This document shows, in pieces, positions 33,861 through 45,000 of a DNA stretch of 64,000 nt (its first letter is position 1; the number at the start of each line of letters is the position of its first letter). Source of the stretch: Sweltsa coloradensis (taxonomy: Eukaryota > Arthropoda > Insecta > Plecoptera > Chloroperlidae). Under the pieces are notes generated by a model that was given only the letters and a program-made list of their open reading frames with translations, searched no databases and had not been told where the DNA came from. Position numbers and translations under genes: made by a program. Location: positions 1-64,000 of the forward strand of contig JAMZAV010002177.1 in NCBI GenBank assembly GCA_024449915.1, written 5' to 3'.

Positions 33861-35560
33861 CTCTTGTTTCCGGTAATTTCGGCCATTAACATCTGTTAAC
33901 GATGCTCCAGACGTGGTGGACCAGTTCGCTTGCAACGTTCGCATACGGGCTTTCCCTACGTACGCGAATTTATAGGGCATTGTTAACCCCTTGCACTAGG
34001 GCTAGAATCCTCCCGGTATTCCCGTTTTTGTGGGGGCCTAAGTTTCAAACTGACCCCCGGGCTGACTTGGTTCCCCAAAATCATGTTATCCGGCGTGGTC
34101 CTTACCCCTTTTTGGGTTTTCCCCAAACTCCTACCATGTTGGGGGACCCTATCCCTGGGTGGACCCAAAAAATTTCAACATTTTATGTGGTGGGTGACCC
34201 TATCTCTGGGTCCTGGAATTGATTCTGTTAAACGTATTAACCGGATTATCGTTATCACCAGTATTGGGTCCATGATTGTGGAAAAGTCGGCGCTGCCCAA
34301 AAAATTGCCCTATAGTTCTCCTGTTTTTCTTGTTTTAAAAACCTTTTTTACGTTTGCTCTATTTGTAAGTAGATCTTCTTCTTCAGGTTTAGATGGGCTA
34401 GGGAAAAGTTAAAACGCTCGAGGTAGGGGTATTTACTGCGATAGTAGACGCATTTGGTGACCTTTCGGTCCCAGCGACCCTATTTTTAACGGCATTTGCA
34501 ATCTTTGCATGTGTTCGAGTACTTGATCTGGTGTAGTGAAATTAAAAGGGGCCACTTATCGATATAACACGGCAACTCCCTCTTATGATTTGATCCTTCT
34601 TTTCTAATTTGTCATTGCCCTCGTTGACTTTGTGACACAATCGATTTTCAAAAAAATATGTTTAAAACGCTTCTGTTCATGTTGCACCCGGTTTTATTTA
34701 ATCTCATATTCCCCCTTTCTGCCATCGGTTCAAAGACTTGCTTAAAAGTTAACACTTTTGGCTGGTGTCAGGCTGTATTTTATTTTTAAAACCATTTATA
34801 GGCTGTCCCCTCAAATATATTCAATACCTTCTTTTGCTCTGCGGCGTTCCATTCGTTAACATTATGCTTTTTCATTTTTTGATAAATCGCTACATCTTCA
34901 CTTGGAGCATGAACACATCGGTTCGTATCTAATTTGGGCGGTTATTTTGGCTGCAAGACGTGATACTGAGGGTTCTGTCCTCGTCAGAATAATTTATTCT
35001 TTTGCACAATTAAATTTGGGGTTGAACTTTCGTTGGGCCGTTCCAAATTACTTTTTATAATGTTAGGCGTTGTGCGGTGGATTTGCTGCTATACTGCTGG
35101 GTGTTTCTGCACTGCTAGCTGGTTAGGATTAGGTGCTATCAATTGGGTCAATTACCTCGTTATCAATTGTTTTTGAATTTTTTATTATATTTCGGTATTT
35201 ACCTGACACCCTGACGGACCTGGTTCATTAATATTATCGTAATGAATATTATTTTCACTTGTAGCCGAATTATTTGAGTTTTTCTACCAAATCTGGTTCA
35301 CTCTCATCATCTAAATTTCTGTCGTAATTAAAATCTTCTATTGGTATTCTATAGTTCACACGAGTATTGTCGCGAAAAAATTATTTTGGCACTTGTGGTA
35401 TGAATTCATATTATCTGAATCACTTGTTAGGTCTGCCTGTGCAATGTGTCTACTAGTCTCAATAATCTATGTCACTTTCTGACTCTACCTCTATTAATAG
35501 CTCGGGGTATCCCTAATATTTTACATGACTTAAAGTAAAAACACTGTAACATTTTTTATC
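33860..35560 (-). pseudogene. Gag of the LTR element, frame-broken
   Basis: A capsid-like segment WNAAEQKKVLNIFEGTAYKW (34800-34870, - strand) fits the retrotransposon Gag signature of a conserved Trp followed by helices. Then LTFKQVFEPMAERG follows. Near 33920-33960 KPVCERCKRTG is the first half of a zinc knuckle, with the rest one frame over. N-terminal sequence is rich in Asn/Ser (for example SDSDNMNSYHK). Gag would form the particle that packages element RNA. The gene is cut by several stops and frame changes. Confidence 0.6.
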
Positions 35561-35611
35561 TCCTCTTTCATTCATCTCATCACTGAATTCCAGGATTTAA
35601 TACTTGATTAT

Positions 35612-35629
35612 TTACCCGGCATGACTCCA
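35612..35629 (-). promoter_or_regulatory. Primer-binding-site-like sequence
   Basis: Five bases inside the 5' LTR, in element orientation, lies TGGAGTCATGCCGGGTAA. It begins with the TGG expected to pair with a tRNA CCA end. I cannot name the tRNA. Confidence 0.55.
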
Positions 35630-36121
35630 ACATGTGTAACGGTCCTGACCGGGGGCGACACGGTAGTGCCTTCCCAAGTCATTAGCCGGTTACTTACGCC
35701 TCCACCAAAACTGATTGTTCGGTTCAGTTTGGACCCATTTATAGATTACTGCATGACTTTGAGAGGTAACTGTCTCGTTTTAATTAGAGGTATGAAACCT
35801 TTTGGGGGGATCAGTGAGTATTTATGAATGAAGGAAGAGGACAATAACACTGAAGTTAATTACATTTGTAATATTTTAAATTTAAAACGACATTCATGAT
35901 TATACACGTTTTTGAGCCTGGTTTTGGTTATTAACATAAAGGTCGGCCTGAAGGACCTAGGTTTAGTTTATAAACCTCTGAATGAGTTACTATAATGACG
36001 TCCTTTACGTCCCGGGAATACTCCCGGCTGATAGCCATCGTACATACATATAATAGTTCAACACCACATGGTAAAAGGTTTACATTTATAAGTACATAAT
36101 AAAAGATTGAATTACACTCAC

Positions 36122-36176
36122 CAGAGTCCCTCGGGTAATACACCACAGTTGATTTGATAGCTGGTTCTATGTCCAC
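36122..36176 (-). other. LTR leader exon with ATG and splice donor
   Basis: An ATG at 36176 opens MDIEPAIKSTVVYYPRDS, followed by CTG|GTGAGT, a near-consensus 5' splice site at 36122/36121. The same ATG and donor are in the 3' LTR (about 17173 and 17118). Retroelements with env commonly splice a leader to the env message, so this is a plausible donor for env and the orphan ORF. The unspliced frame continues for 81 codons in all. Confidence 0.45.
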
Positions 36177-36226
36177 TCTTGGCAGAGATGAAGATAGAAG
36201 TGACTTTACTGTGCCATCCCATGCTC

Positions 36227-36234
36227 CTTTTATA
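36227..36234 (-). promoter_or_regulatory. LTR promoter TATA box
   Basis: The - strand reads CTGTATAAAAGGAGC. A CACAGT initiator-like site lies about 25 bases downstream. The same box occurs in the 3' LTR at about 17224-17231. A start near 36200 would give a transcript whose first ATG is at 36176. Confidence 0.6.
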
Positions 36235-37078
36235 CAGAAACCCTGCCCACTACCTACGTCACTGACTCATGGTCGTCGCCTACCAAATCATGGTGTTGGC
36301 TTGGTGACGTTGTAGAAAAATATAGGAGTGGTGTCGTTATTTCTGGGGGTTCTAGTTCCTGCTAGTGGCATCTTTATTGCTCTAATGAATGGAGCTGTTT
36401 TGGAAGGATAGAGTGACCTTTAGGCGGCTTCCTTTCTAATTGTAACCTTAGGTGGACACTCTCTAGCTAGCTCTGAAAATATTTAGTATTAAGTTAATTA
36501 GGCGCCGGCGGTCTCTTTGATTAAGTATGGTTGCTGTCTACCGCTAGAAATAAAGAAGAATCTTTATTGCAACTGTCATTCATATCTGAATGCGAGCGGC
36601 TAGCGTCCTGGCGACAAAGACTCAAACACCGGATGTCGGCAGAGTGCATTTATACAAAGGATAATTGGCTGCTTATTTTAGAGTATTGTGTTAAGCCCAA
36701 GAGCAGAGTGTGCATCGGCTATGCAATACACAGTATGCAGTACCCTCATAGGCCAAAAATGCAATGTAATGTTTTGTGCATAAACAAGTTGGCTGCAATA
36801 GTGTGCAAAGAGAATGCATAGTGCTCAAACTAGTTGACCTTGGCTGAAGGCCAGGCCTGTGTGCGAAACAACAACACACGCACAGTCTTCGTCAGTAACC
36901 TTTAGATCAGCTAAGTTGCTAAATTACCTGATTAGCTATATAGGAAATCCTAAGAGCGAGCTAGCCTGGCCAACTATCACTATCTAGCTCTATGACTTGT
37001 GTAGCAACATTATGTGGGTTTGTTAAATTGTATCGAATTTGGGATGTGTAGCTGTGCTCACTATGCCATTTCGTTTCA

Positions 37079-37676
37079 GTATAATGACACCTTTTCTCGT
37101 TCCCCACAAAGAAGAAAAATTTTAAATGTCCGCCATTTGTTTTTCGTATCGCACTTTCCCGCCCAAATCTGCTTATACCGTCAACAAGTGTCAAGTAAAC
37201 TATGGTTACTTGTTGATTATATGCCAAGTGTTTAAGGCTTATTTTAAAACCTTTATTTGCAAGCCTTCCAACAAACTTTTTTCAATCTTTTTTTTTTAAA
37301 AGAGATCTATATTTCTATAACCTTAATCTCCATGTAAAATATGAAAATTGTAGCCCCACCCGTCTAGTCAGAATCGCGGGCCGACGTATTAGATGTTAGC
37401 AATAGCAATAGCTAGCAGTATAGCTAACATCCTTAAAGTTATTTTGAGCATGTTTGAAGACATTTTTTCACCAAGAAGGAATGGTCGTACCCCAATAAAA
37501 TTTGGCATGTGTTGTCAGGTACCTAAATCCCCTCGATTGTGATAGTTTTCAAGTTCACATCACGTTACATGACGGCTGGGTAACACCTCGAAATCACCCC
37601 AACTCTGCTTGGTGTATAAGGTGCTTGAGTGTGTAGCGCACCGCGGCTTGGCTGCGGCGCCCTAACGGGCACCTAG
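37079..37676 (+). mobile_element. Repeat R, copy A, right part
   Basis: Continues the R sequence after the LTR insertion, starting with the duplicated GTAT and ATAATGACACC. It matches 55415-56033 and 59690-60293 up to GGGCACCTAG, where all similarity stops. The end is GC-rich (GCACCGCGGCTTGGCTGCGG). Confidence 0.85.
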
Positions 37677-37803
37677 ACGTGGTAATGTCATTTGACATTA
37701 TTCTAGCCTAAAATAATATCTCGCATACGGCTAATCGTCATTCACACTTTCATGCACGTGTCGACGTGCTAATTGTTCGGCGACAATAAATTAACCAAAA
37801 ATG

Positions 37804-38458
37804 TGTTTAAAGGGGCTAAAAACCCCAAAAATTATTTTTTACCACATGATCTATAGCACAATACTATACTTAAATGACCGATTAAAAAATTATATCTCGT
37901 AACTGTGATTTAACACGATTTAAAAAAAAATTGATCCAGAAATTGGCGAAAATTGGTGTTTTGGAAAATTTCCTAAATCGCCTTTAACCTGCTTCTTTTT
38001 TGGTCCACATAGATACAAGAGCATAGTACGAATCTAAAATGCCCCTTTATAATATCGTGTCTTGAAACTGTGCCCAAATATACCCTCAAACACGCAAAAA
38101 TATGCATTCCAAAATCACACCCCATCTTGGTAATCAGCATATTTTGACCGAACTACTTACCCAAATTACAAAACAAAATAAAGAGAACTTACAGAAAAAC
38201 TTGTCGAGTACGTCAATAATGGCCAATATTTTTTTGGATTAAAATCCTCCAAGGTCACGGGGCATAAAGATCGTCCCCATGTTATTTCTTATGGGAGATT
38301 TTTGCCGATGGGACCTTGCTCGAACAATGTCATGTTTGACAATTTTTTGGGAGGTCATGGTGGCCCCAATAATTTTTCTGTTAATTGCTAAATTCATTAC
38401 TAGTTAGCCTGAATGAAATATATTTTTTGAGTTTAGCGGTTAAATACCCCTTTAAATA
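37804..38458. mobile_element. MITE-like element with TTAA flanks
   Basis: The left end TTTAAAGGGGCTAAAAACC and the right end GGTTAAATACCCCTTTAAA are imperfect inverted repeats. If TTAA is the duplicated target, the element ends are AGGGG...CCCCT. TTAA targets are used by piggyBac and Kolobok transposons. The 650-bp interior has no coding stretch. It is probably a non-autonomous derivative. Confidence 0.45.
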
Positions 38459-38539
38459 TAATTATTTTTGTAAAATTAATTCAATTTAAATCCCTTTTTG
38501 GTGGAAAATACATCCTCTTAAGAAAGCTATCATACTTTG

Positions 38540-38700
38540 AATCTCGTTAAGATGGCTGATTATTAATTTTCGTAATCAATGGCCTCGTCTGACTAAGCTC
38601 GACTTACAAAATTGTCTTTCCCTATTAACCTTTCACGATGAAGCTCACCTTGATAACATAACATATATTTTATATTATCTTTATGATTTACTTGATATTT
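38540..38700 (+). repeat. Diverged single-arm copy of the 62.3-63.3 kb palindrome
   Basis: Aligns with the right arm at about 63045-63165: TTAAGATGGCTGATTATTAA, TCTGACTAAGCTCGACTTAC, AATTGTCTTTCCCTATTAA. Only one arm is present, so it is an older fragment of the same family. Confidence 0.6.
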
Positions 38701-40034
38701 AATCTCGTTTATTTTCTAACAAAATCTATTTTTTGTGTCGTAGTGAAGTTAAAACTTTGTGTTTAGATTGTGATGCTTTTTCCTCTTTTACTTTTCATAC
38801 TTTCAATTGTTTCCAAAAGAGAGTGTGAATATACAACAATAATTTAGACTGACTCATGATTTATTATGATTAATGTTGCATACCTCTATTTCTTACACCG
38901 TTGCGGTAATGCAGTATCATGTCTAGAGAAATGCCTTCAAAACCGGCTTATGTCATGCTTGGGAGCTGCATTTTAGACATTGATTCTGTATAATTTCTAA
39001 AATATTTGTATGCTTTCTTTCTTATGAATGTTTATAATGGCACATGCCTTGATCTTATCGTAAAACATGTATTGTATCATACATAATCTCATGGATAAAA
39101 CACCGTGTAGGCTGTATTGTTTGTTATTTTTATATAATTCGTAATTCCTTTCCTATTAATCCTTTACGATAAATAAAACAGCTACAACGACGACCCCTGG
39201 TCGGGGCTTAAAGTTTCACTCGCTTTATATATCTCCAATGCTGTCGTAAAAGCTGATATTTACATTAATTTATTGCTTATGGGATTGATAGATAGTTAAT
39301 AATAGTATCTACTTGTACTTCTTTTAAACTGTTCATTGCAGACTTCTGAAGAAAACATCACGTACGTAAAGTGATCATAGCATTTATAGGTGAGAAAAAA
39401 CTTGTGTCATGTCTGTACGTATTTACACAATAAACAATATTAAATAATTTACTATCTTGATGCGTTTATGTATCATGCAGTTATGACGTTTAGTATAATT
39501 GTCAGGTTTAAATTGCTTTAAAGTAAAGTTCCTTTTGTTGAAATGAATCTTTATAAGCACCCTAGACTACAGGGAGCCCGAGAGTATTTTCATCTATTTA
39601 AATGGGAATGTACCTTGAGGCTTGAGTGTTATTCTGTAACAATTGTATAGTGATGTATACCAAATAGCCTTGAATACTCAGTGTGGTTGTTTCATAATAG
39701 AACCAATGTAGGGTAAAATGTTACCCTGCGTGTTGGTAAAGGGAGAATTACTTAAGTTTTCTTTGTAGAAATTGATGTGACTTGCATGATTTTACCAATT
39801 ATACTAAATGTGTGATGTTAATAACACTGTGTTTAAAAAACAACTTAATTATCCTTATTTATATTTTGTATAGTCGTTGATTTTTGATTGTTTGTTTGTT
39901 TTATTTTTTCTTTGTGATTTTGTTTGTTGTTTGTTTTCAACACGCTGTTTATTTTCAGTCATTTATCAACCCTTGTAGTATTATTAACATAATGATGTTG
40001 GTTTCAGGTCTAGCTCGATGTTTGTCAGTATCAG
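38701..40034. other. AT-rich intron before the second zinc-finger exon
   Basis: No gene or ordered repeat is seen. T-rich tracts near 39880-39960 and three candidate AG acceptors (GGTTTCAG 40008, TTTGTCAG 40028, AGTATCAG 40034) precede the exon. Confidence 0.45.
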
Positions 40035-40425
40035 ATGCCGACCAAGCCTGGCGTCCAGTTCCTGATGACGGGCTGCAAGATGGAAGATATCACTGTACAA
40101 GATGTCCCTCTAGCTTCAAGAACAAGAGGCATTTAACAAGCACGTGAAAGATGACTGTGGACGACAAGAACCACACAAGTGTCTAGTTTGTAACATGAAG
40201 TTTCGTCAAAAACGTAATCTCATGACACACATGAAGCACGAGTGTGGAGACGAACCACGACTTGTTTGTAAGAAATGTGGAAAGAAATTCAAAATGGTGT
40301 CGAGCTTAAGTGAACATGTGAATCACGTATGCGGCAAAGAGCCCCAGTTTAAGTGTCCTCACTGTGCTCATCGTGCACATCTTAAAACATATATTAACCA
40401 GCATATCAAGAGAATGCATTCATAG
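40035..40425 (+). CDS. lola: lola-type zinc-finger terminal exon (frame-broken)
   Basis: Exon start chosen at TATCAG|ATGCCG so that, as in the exon at 14954, the first codon is x|AT and the protein opens DADQAWRPVPDDGLQDGRYHC. TTTGTCAG six bases earlier would keep the same frame. Four fingers follow: CTRCPSSFKNKRHL.KHVKDDC, CLVCNMKFRQKRNLMTHMKHEC, CKKCGKKFKMVSSLSEHVNHVC (all C2HC) and the last C2H2 CPHCAHRAHLKTYINQHIKRMH, ending MHS-stop. The lola linkers CGRQEPHKC and CGKEPQFKC are present. One base is missing at 40137/40138 (TTAACAAGCACG in place of TTAACNAAGCACG) and would end translation at 40147, inside finger 1. Everything else is intact. It is a second DNA-binding module for the same nuclear factor. 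Confidence 0.88.
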
Positions 40426-40857
40426 TGGTTTCGTTTGTTGCAGATCACATCAGTGTATAACGATTGTACATGGAATACTAAGAGTGAACTTTATGTAGTT
40501 GAATGTTTTTTTAGCTACAATAATAATAATTTGTGATTCTTGGCTAGCTCTTATCTCCAATTCCGTGATGAGTATGCATAGTTTGTGTCTAGAGGCTCCA
40601 TAGGTTCACAATCTGGACTAAGAGTGTTGGTGGCAGGAGGAGAGAGATTAACAATCATGCAGCACTAAGGAGAGCGTCTGTGTTTATAAGTATTCTGAGC
40701 GTAGCGATCGAAGCGAATAAATGAGATGTTATGTCTGAATATTCCCAACAGACTTATTGCATCTCCGAGAAATGTGAAATTATCAGTAATCCTACAATAT
40801 CTCTAGACTTTGACCTCCTACATGATTGCGTGTATACAATTAAACAAAAATATCATG

Positions 40858-40863
40858 AATAAA
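40858..40863 (+). terminator. Polyadenylation signal AATAAA
   Basis: AATAAA 433 bases after the stop of the second zinc-finger exon, followed by GCTGTGTCC and a T/GT-rich stretch. It is a plausible 3' end for that isoform. An AATAAA also lies near 40717. Confidence 0.45.
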
Positions 40864-41167
40864 GCTGTGTCCAGTTTTTTCTGTTGCCCGTTTGATCCCG
40901 ATAGTTCAAAACTGATTCGAAACGAACTACCTTTTTAAATTTGTTTTCACCGAACCAAAATCATAATCTAAAACAGAATCCGAATAAATTTTTTAATATT
41001 ATCGATTGATAACTCTGTCAGTATGTTGTGTATGCTTTTTTCTTTCTAAGTTTCATAACTTTCAAAAATGGGTTATCGTCTTATTTCGCTACACTAAAGT
41101 TTCGTTTTAATGCATGTGAGTATACGGGCGATGAGGTCTCTAGACTTGTAGAATACCAGTCAAATTA
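40864..41167. other. Intergenic/intron, nothing recognised
   Basis: AT-rich, no coding signal. It may have contained the lost 5' part of the decayed exon that follows. Confidence 0.4.
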
Positions 41168-41707
41168 AACACGACTGTGGACGCAAACAGCCACACAAGT
41201 GTCCGACATAACATTTTCAATAAACATAATCTTTCCATACACATTTCATTCGACTGTGGACGCAAGGAGTGTCCGAAGTTGTAGCAAGACATAACATTTT
41301 CAATAAACATAATCTTTCCATACACATTTCATACGACTGTGGACGCAAGGAGTGTCCGAAGTTGTAGACAAGACATAACATTTTTTAAATAAAACATAAT
41401 CTTTCCATACACATTTTATTCAACTGTGGACGCAAGGAGCCACAAGAGTGTCGAAACTCCAAAGAGTAGCAAGACTTACTGGAAAAAGTTCCCTTAACGT
41501 TCAAGTTAAACAAAGATGCGTTGTTAATCAACGACCTCAGAGCTAAGATTGTTGAAAACGTTTAGCAATATGATTGGATTTTATCGCCACTCCCATCACG
41601 GGTGCGGGAACGAATCGCGGTTTCCTTGTCCTAAATGTGACTTTCCTGCAAAATGAAATGATTATATGTAGCCGCATTTAAAAAGAATGCGTGCATTGGC
41701 ATGTTGA
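41168..41707 (+). pseudogene. Decayed lola-type zinc-finger exon with duplicated finger unit
   Basis: HDCGRKQPHKCP is readable at 41170. A 79-87-bp unit (one finger plus linker) follows, starting at GACTGTGGACGC near 41173, 41252, 41335 and 41422. Each unit can be read NIFNKHNLSIHISYDCGRKE only with frame changes. After a scrambled stretch the end is recognisable as the last two fingers: YRHSHHGCGNESRFPCPKC, then stop codons inside a pattern ending PHLKRM near 41700. The characteristic exon opening (DAxQxWRPVP) and the splice acceptor are missing. It is a relic of a third alternative exon, or a duplicated copy of one, enlarged by tandem duplication after it lost function. Confidence 0.75.
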
Positions 41708-42034
41708 ATAATTATTACGGAAATGCGGAAACTTCACGTTAGTAGTTTTTGTTAAATAACACTTTTATTTGACTTCATTATTAATTTATTATTTTACTTT
41801 CCTTTTATTTGGATCATTCTCAACAATGTGAAATGATATGATTTTAATACAATGTTATTAATACAATGCAAATTTTCAGGAGTGGCCCTATAGCAGGAAA
41901 TTTATCTTATATTTAAAAGATGTAAAATTATGTTTGTTTTTATATCTACCGTCAGTTTGTTGAAAAGAATATGTAATGACGAAGTGTATAGATGTGATTG
42001 TTTAAAGGTTATAATTTTAATCACTATAATTTTT

Positions 42035-45000
42035 ATCGCATACTTGCATTGCGGGGGGGGGGTTGGGGGAGAACCACACAACGGTTGTGCATCGTGATCA
42101 GCTTGTGCGTCGGATATCTTACAACCCTGGGTGTTCACCACAGCGCACATCGTTGCACGTTCATAGAGCTAGAGTTAGAGTTGTGCACCATCCTGTCAGG
42201 TAACACTTGGAGTGATCTACGTGTATGTTGTGATTCCACATACTTGAAGCGGTGGAGAAACACAACGGTTGTGCTGTGCTCAGCTTGTGGTTCGGATATC
42301 CTTACAACAACCCTGGTTTCATCACAGCGCACATCGTTGCACGTTCACTAGAGCTAAAGTTAGAGTTGTGGACCATCCTGGTCAGGTACACTTGGAGTGA
42401 TCTACGTGTTATTGTTGTGATCGCATACTTGCAAAAGCGGTGGAGAACACACAACGGTTGTGCTCGTGCTCAGCTTGTGGTTCGGATTCTTACAACAACC
42501 CTGGTGTTTCACACAGCGCACATCGTTGCACGTTCACTAGAGCTAGAGTTAGAGTTGTGCACCATCCATGGTCAGGGTAACACTTGGAGTGTATCTACGT
42601 GTTATATTGTTGTGATCGCATACTTGCAAGCGGTGGAGAACACAAACGGTTGTGCCGTGCTCAGCTTCTGGTCTGGAATCTTACAACAACCCTGGTGTTC
42701 ACACAGCGCACATCTTTGCACGTTCCTAGAGCTAGAGGAGAGTGTGGGACCATCCTGGTCAGGTAACACTTGGAGTGATCTACGTGTTATTGTTGTGATC
42801 GCATACTTGCAAGGGTGGAGGAACACACAACGGTTGTGCTCGTGCCTAGCTTGTGGTCCTTCGGATATCTTACAACAACCCTGGTGTTCACACAGCGCAC
42901 AATAGTTGTACGTTACTAGAGCTAGAGTTAGAGTTGTGGACCATCCTGGTTCAAGGTAACACTTGGAGTGATCTACGTGTTATTGTTGTGATGCATACTT
43001 TGCAAGCGGTGGAGAACACACAACGGTTGTGCTCGTTGCTCAGCTTGTGGTCGGTATCTTACAACAACCCTGGGTTCACACAGCGCACATCGTTGCACGT
43101 TCACTAGAGCTAGAGTTAGAGTTGGGACCATCCTGGTCAGGTAGCCCCTTGGAGTGATCTACGTGTTATGTTGTGATCGCATACGTTGCAAGCGGTGGAG
43201 TAACAAACAACGGTTGTGCTCGTGCTCAGCTTGTGGTCCGATATCTTACAACAACCCTTGGTGTTCACACAGCGCAACATCGGTTGCACGTTCAACTTCG
43301 AGCTAGAGTAGATTGTGGAATCCTGGTCAGGTTACACTTGGAGTAATCGACGTGTTATGTTGTGATCGCATACTTGCCAAGCGTTGGAAGAACACACAAC
43401 GGTTGTGCTCGGCTCAGCTTGTGGTCGGATATCGTACAACAACCGGTGTTCAACACAGCGCCACATCGTTGCACGTTCACTAGAGCTAGGAGTTAGAGTT
43501 GTGGACATTCCTGGTCAGTAACACCTTGGACTTGTGATCTACGTGTTTATTGTTGTGATCATACTTGCAAGCGGTTGAGAACACACAACGGTTGTGCTCG
43601 TGCTCAGCTTGTGTCGGATATCTACAACCAAAACCCTGGTGTTCACACAGCGCACATCGTTGCACGTTCACTAGAGCTTAGAGTTAGAGTTTGGGACCAT
43701 CCTGGTCAGGTAACATTGGAGTGATCTACGTGTTATTGTTGTGATCGCATACTTGCAGCGGGGTGGAGAACACCACAACGGTTAAGATCCGTGCTCACAC
43801 CTTGTGGTCGAGATCTTACAACCCTGGTGTTCACACAGCGCACATCGTTGCACGTTACCTAGAGCTAGAGTTAGAGTTTGTTTGGACCATCCTGCGTCAG
43901 GTAACACTGGAGTGAGCTACGGTGATTGTTGTGATCGCCATACTTGCAAGCGGTGGAGAAACCACACAAACGGTTATGCTAGTGCTCAGCTTGTGGTGCG
44001 GGATATCTTACAACAAACCCTGGTGTTCACACAGAGCACATCGTTGCACGTTCCACTAGAGCTAGAGTTAGAGTTGTGGACCATCCTGGTAGTAACACTG
44101 GAGTGATTAGTGTTATTGTTGGTGATCGCATACTTGCAAGCGGTGGGAGAGAACAAACAACGGTTGTGCTCGTTGCTCAGATTGTGGTCGGATATCTTAC
44201 AACAACCCTGGTGTTCACACAGCGCACATCGTTGCACGTTCACTAGAAGCTAGAGTAGAGTTGTGGACCATCCTGGTCAGGTAACACTGGAGTATCTACG
44301 GTTATTGTTGTGATCGCATACTGCAAGCGGTGGAGAACACACAACGGTTGTGCTCCGTGCTCAGCTTGTGGTCGGATATCTACAACAACCCTGGTGTTCA
44401 CACAGCGCACATCGTTGCACGTTCACTAGAGCTAGGAGTTAAAGTGTGGGACCATCCTGGTCAGGTAAACACTTGGATGGGATCTACGTGTTATTGTGTG
44501 ATCGCCATACTTGCAAGCGGTTAGGAGAACACACAACGGTTGTGCTCGATGCTCAGCTTGTGGTCGGATATCTACAACAAACCCTGGTGTTCACCACAGC
44601 GACATCATTGCACGTTCATAGAGCTAGAGTTAGAGTTGTGGGGACCATCCTGGTCAGGTAAAACAAACTTGGAGTGATCTATGTTAATTGTTGTGATCGC
44701 CATACTTGCAAGCGGTGAGAGAACACACACGGTTGTGCTCGTGCCTCAGCTTGTGGTCGGATATCTTACAACAACCCTGGTGTTCACCACAGCGAACATC
44801 ATGGCACGTTCACTAGAGTAGAGTAAGAGTTGTGGACCATCCTGGTCAGGTAAACAACTTGGAGTGATCTACGTGGTTATTGTGTGACGGGCCATACTTG
44901 CAAGCGGTGGAGAACACACAACGGTTAGGTGTTCGTGCTCAGCTGTGGTTCGGATATCTTACAACAACCCTGCGTGTTTCCACACAGCGCCAACATCGTT

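Larger units (their letters stand above)
16634..37078 (-). mobile_element. 20.4-kb Ty3/Gypsy-type LTR retroelement with env-like genes
   Basis: The boundaries are fixed by two direct 1.44-kb LTRs, TG...CA termini and a GTAT duplication (16630-16633 and 37079-37082). It sits inside repeat R, and the uninterrupted target (GAGAGTATAATGACACC) is present near 59690. In transcription order (- strand) it holds a PBS-like site, gag, protease region, RT, RNase H, integrase, a first env-like gene, about 7 kb of further broken coding sequence with a second membrane-anchored glycoprotein-like end, a 436-codon orphan ORF, a polypurine tract and the 3' LTR. RT-RNase H-integrase order defines Ty3/Gypsy (Metaviridae). 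At 20.4 kb it is two to three times the usual length of insect gypsy/errantivirus elements. All genes except the orphan ORF and the 204-codon membrane end contain frame breaks. Confidence 0.9.
35635..37078 (-). repeat. 5' LTR
   Basis: 1444 bp, TGTAACGG...CGTTTCA on the + strand. The terminal TTTCA differs from TTACA in the other copy. It contains a TATA box, an ATG with a splice donor behind it, and a 81-codon open frame (35931-36176, - strand). Confidence 0.93.

Noticed and set aside
42252..42905. 217-codon open frame in the 187-bp satellite, including a CSACGRISYNNPGVHTAH stretch that looks like a zinc finger
   Set aside because: The frame depends on scattered indels, differs from unit to unit, lacks proper finger spacing, and the satellite is open by chance in several frames.
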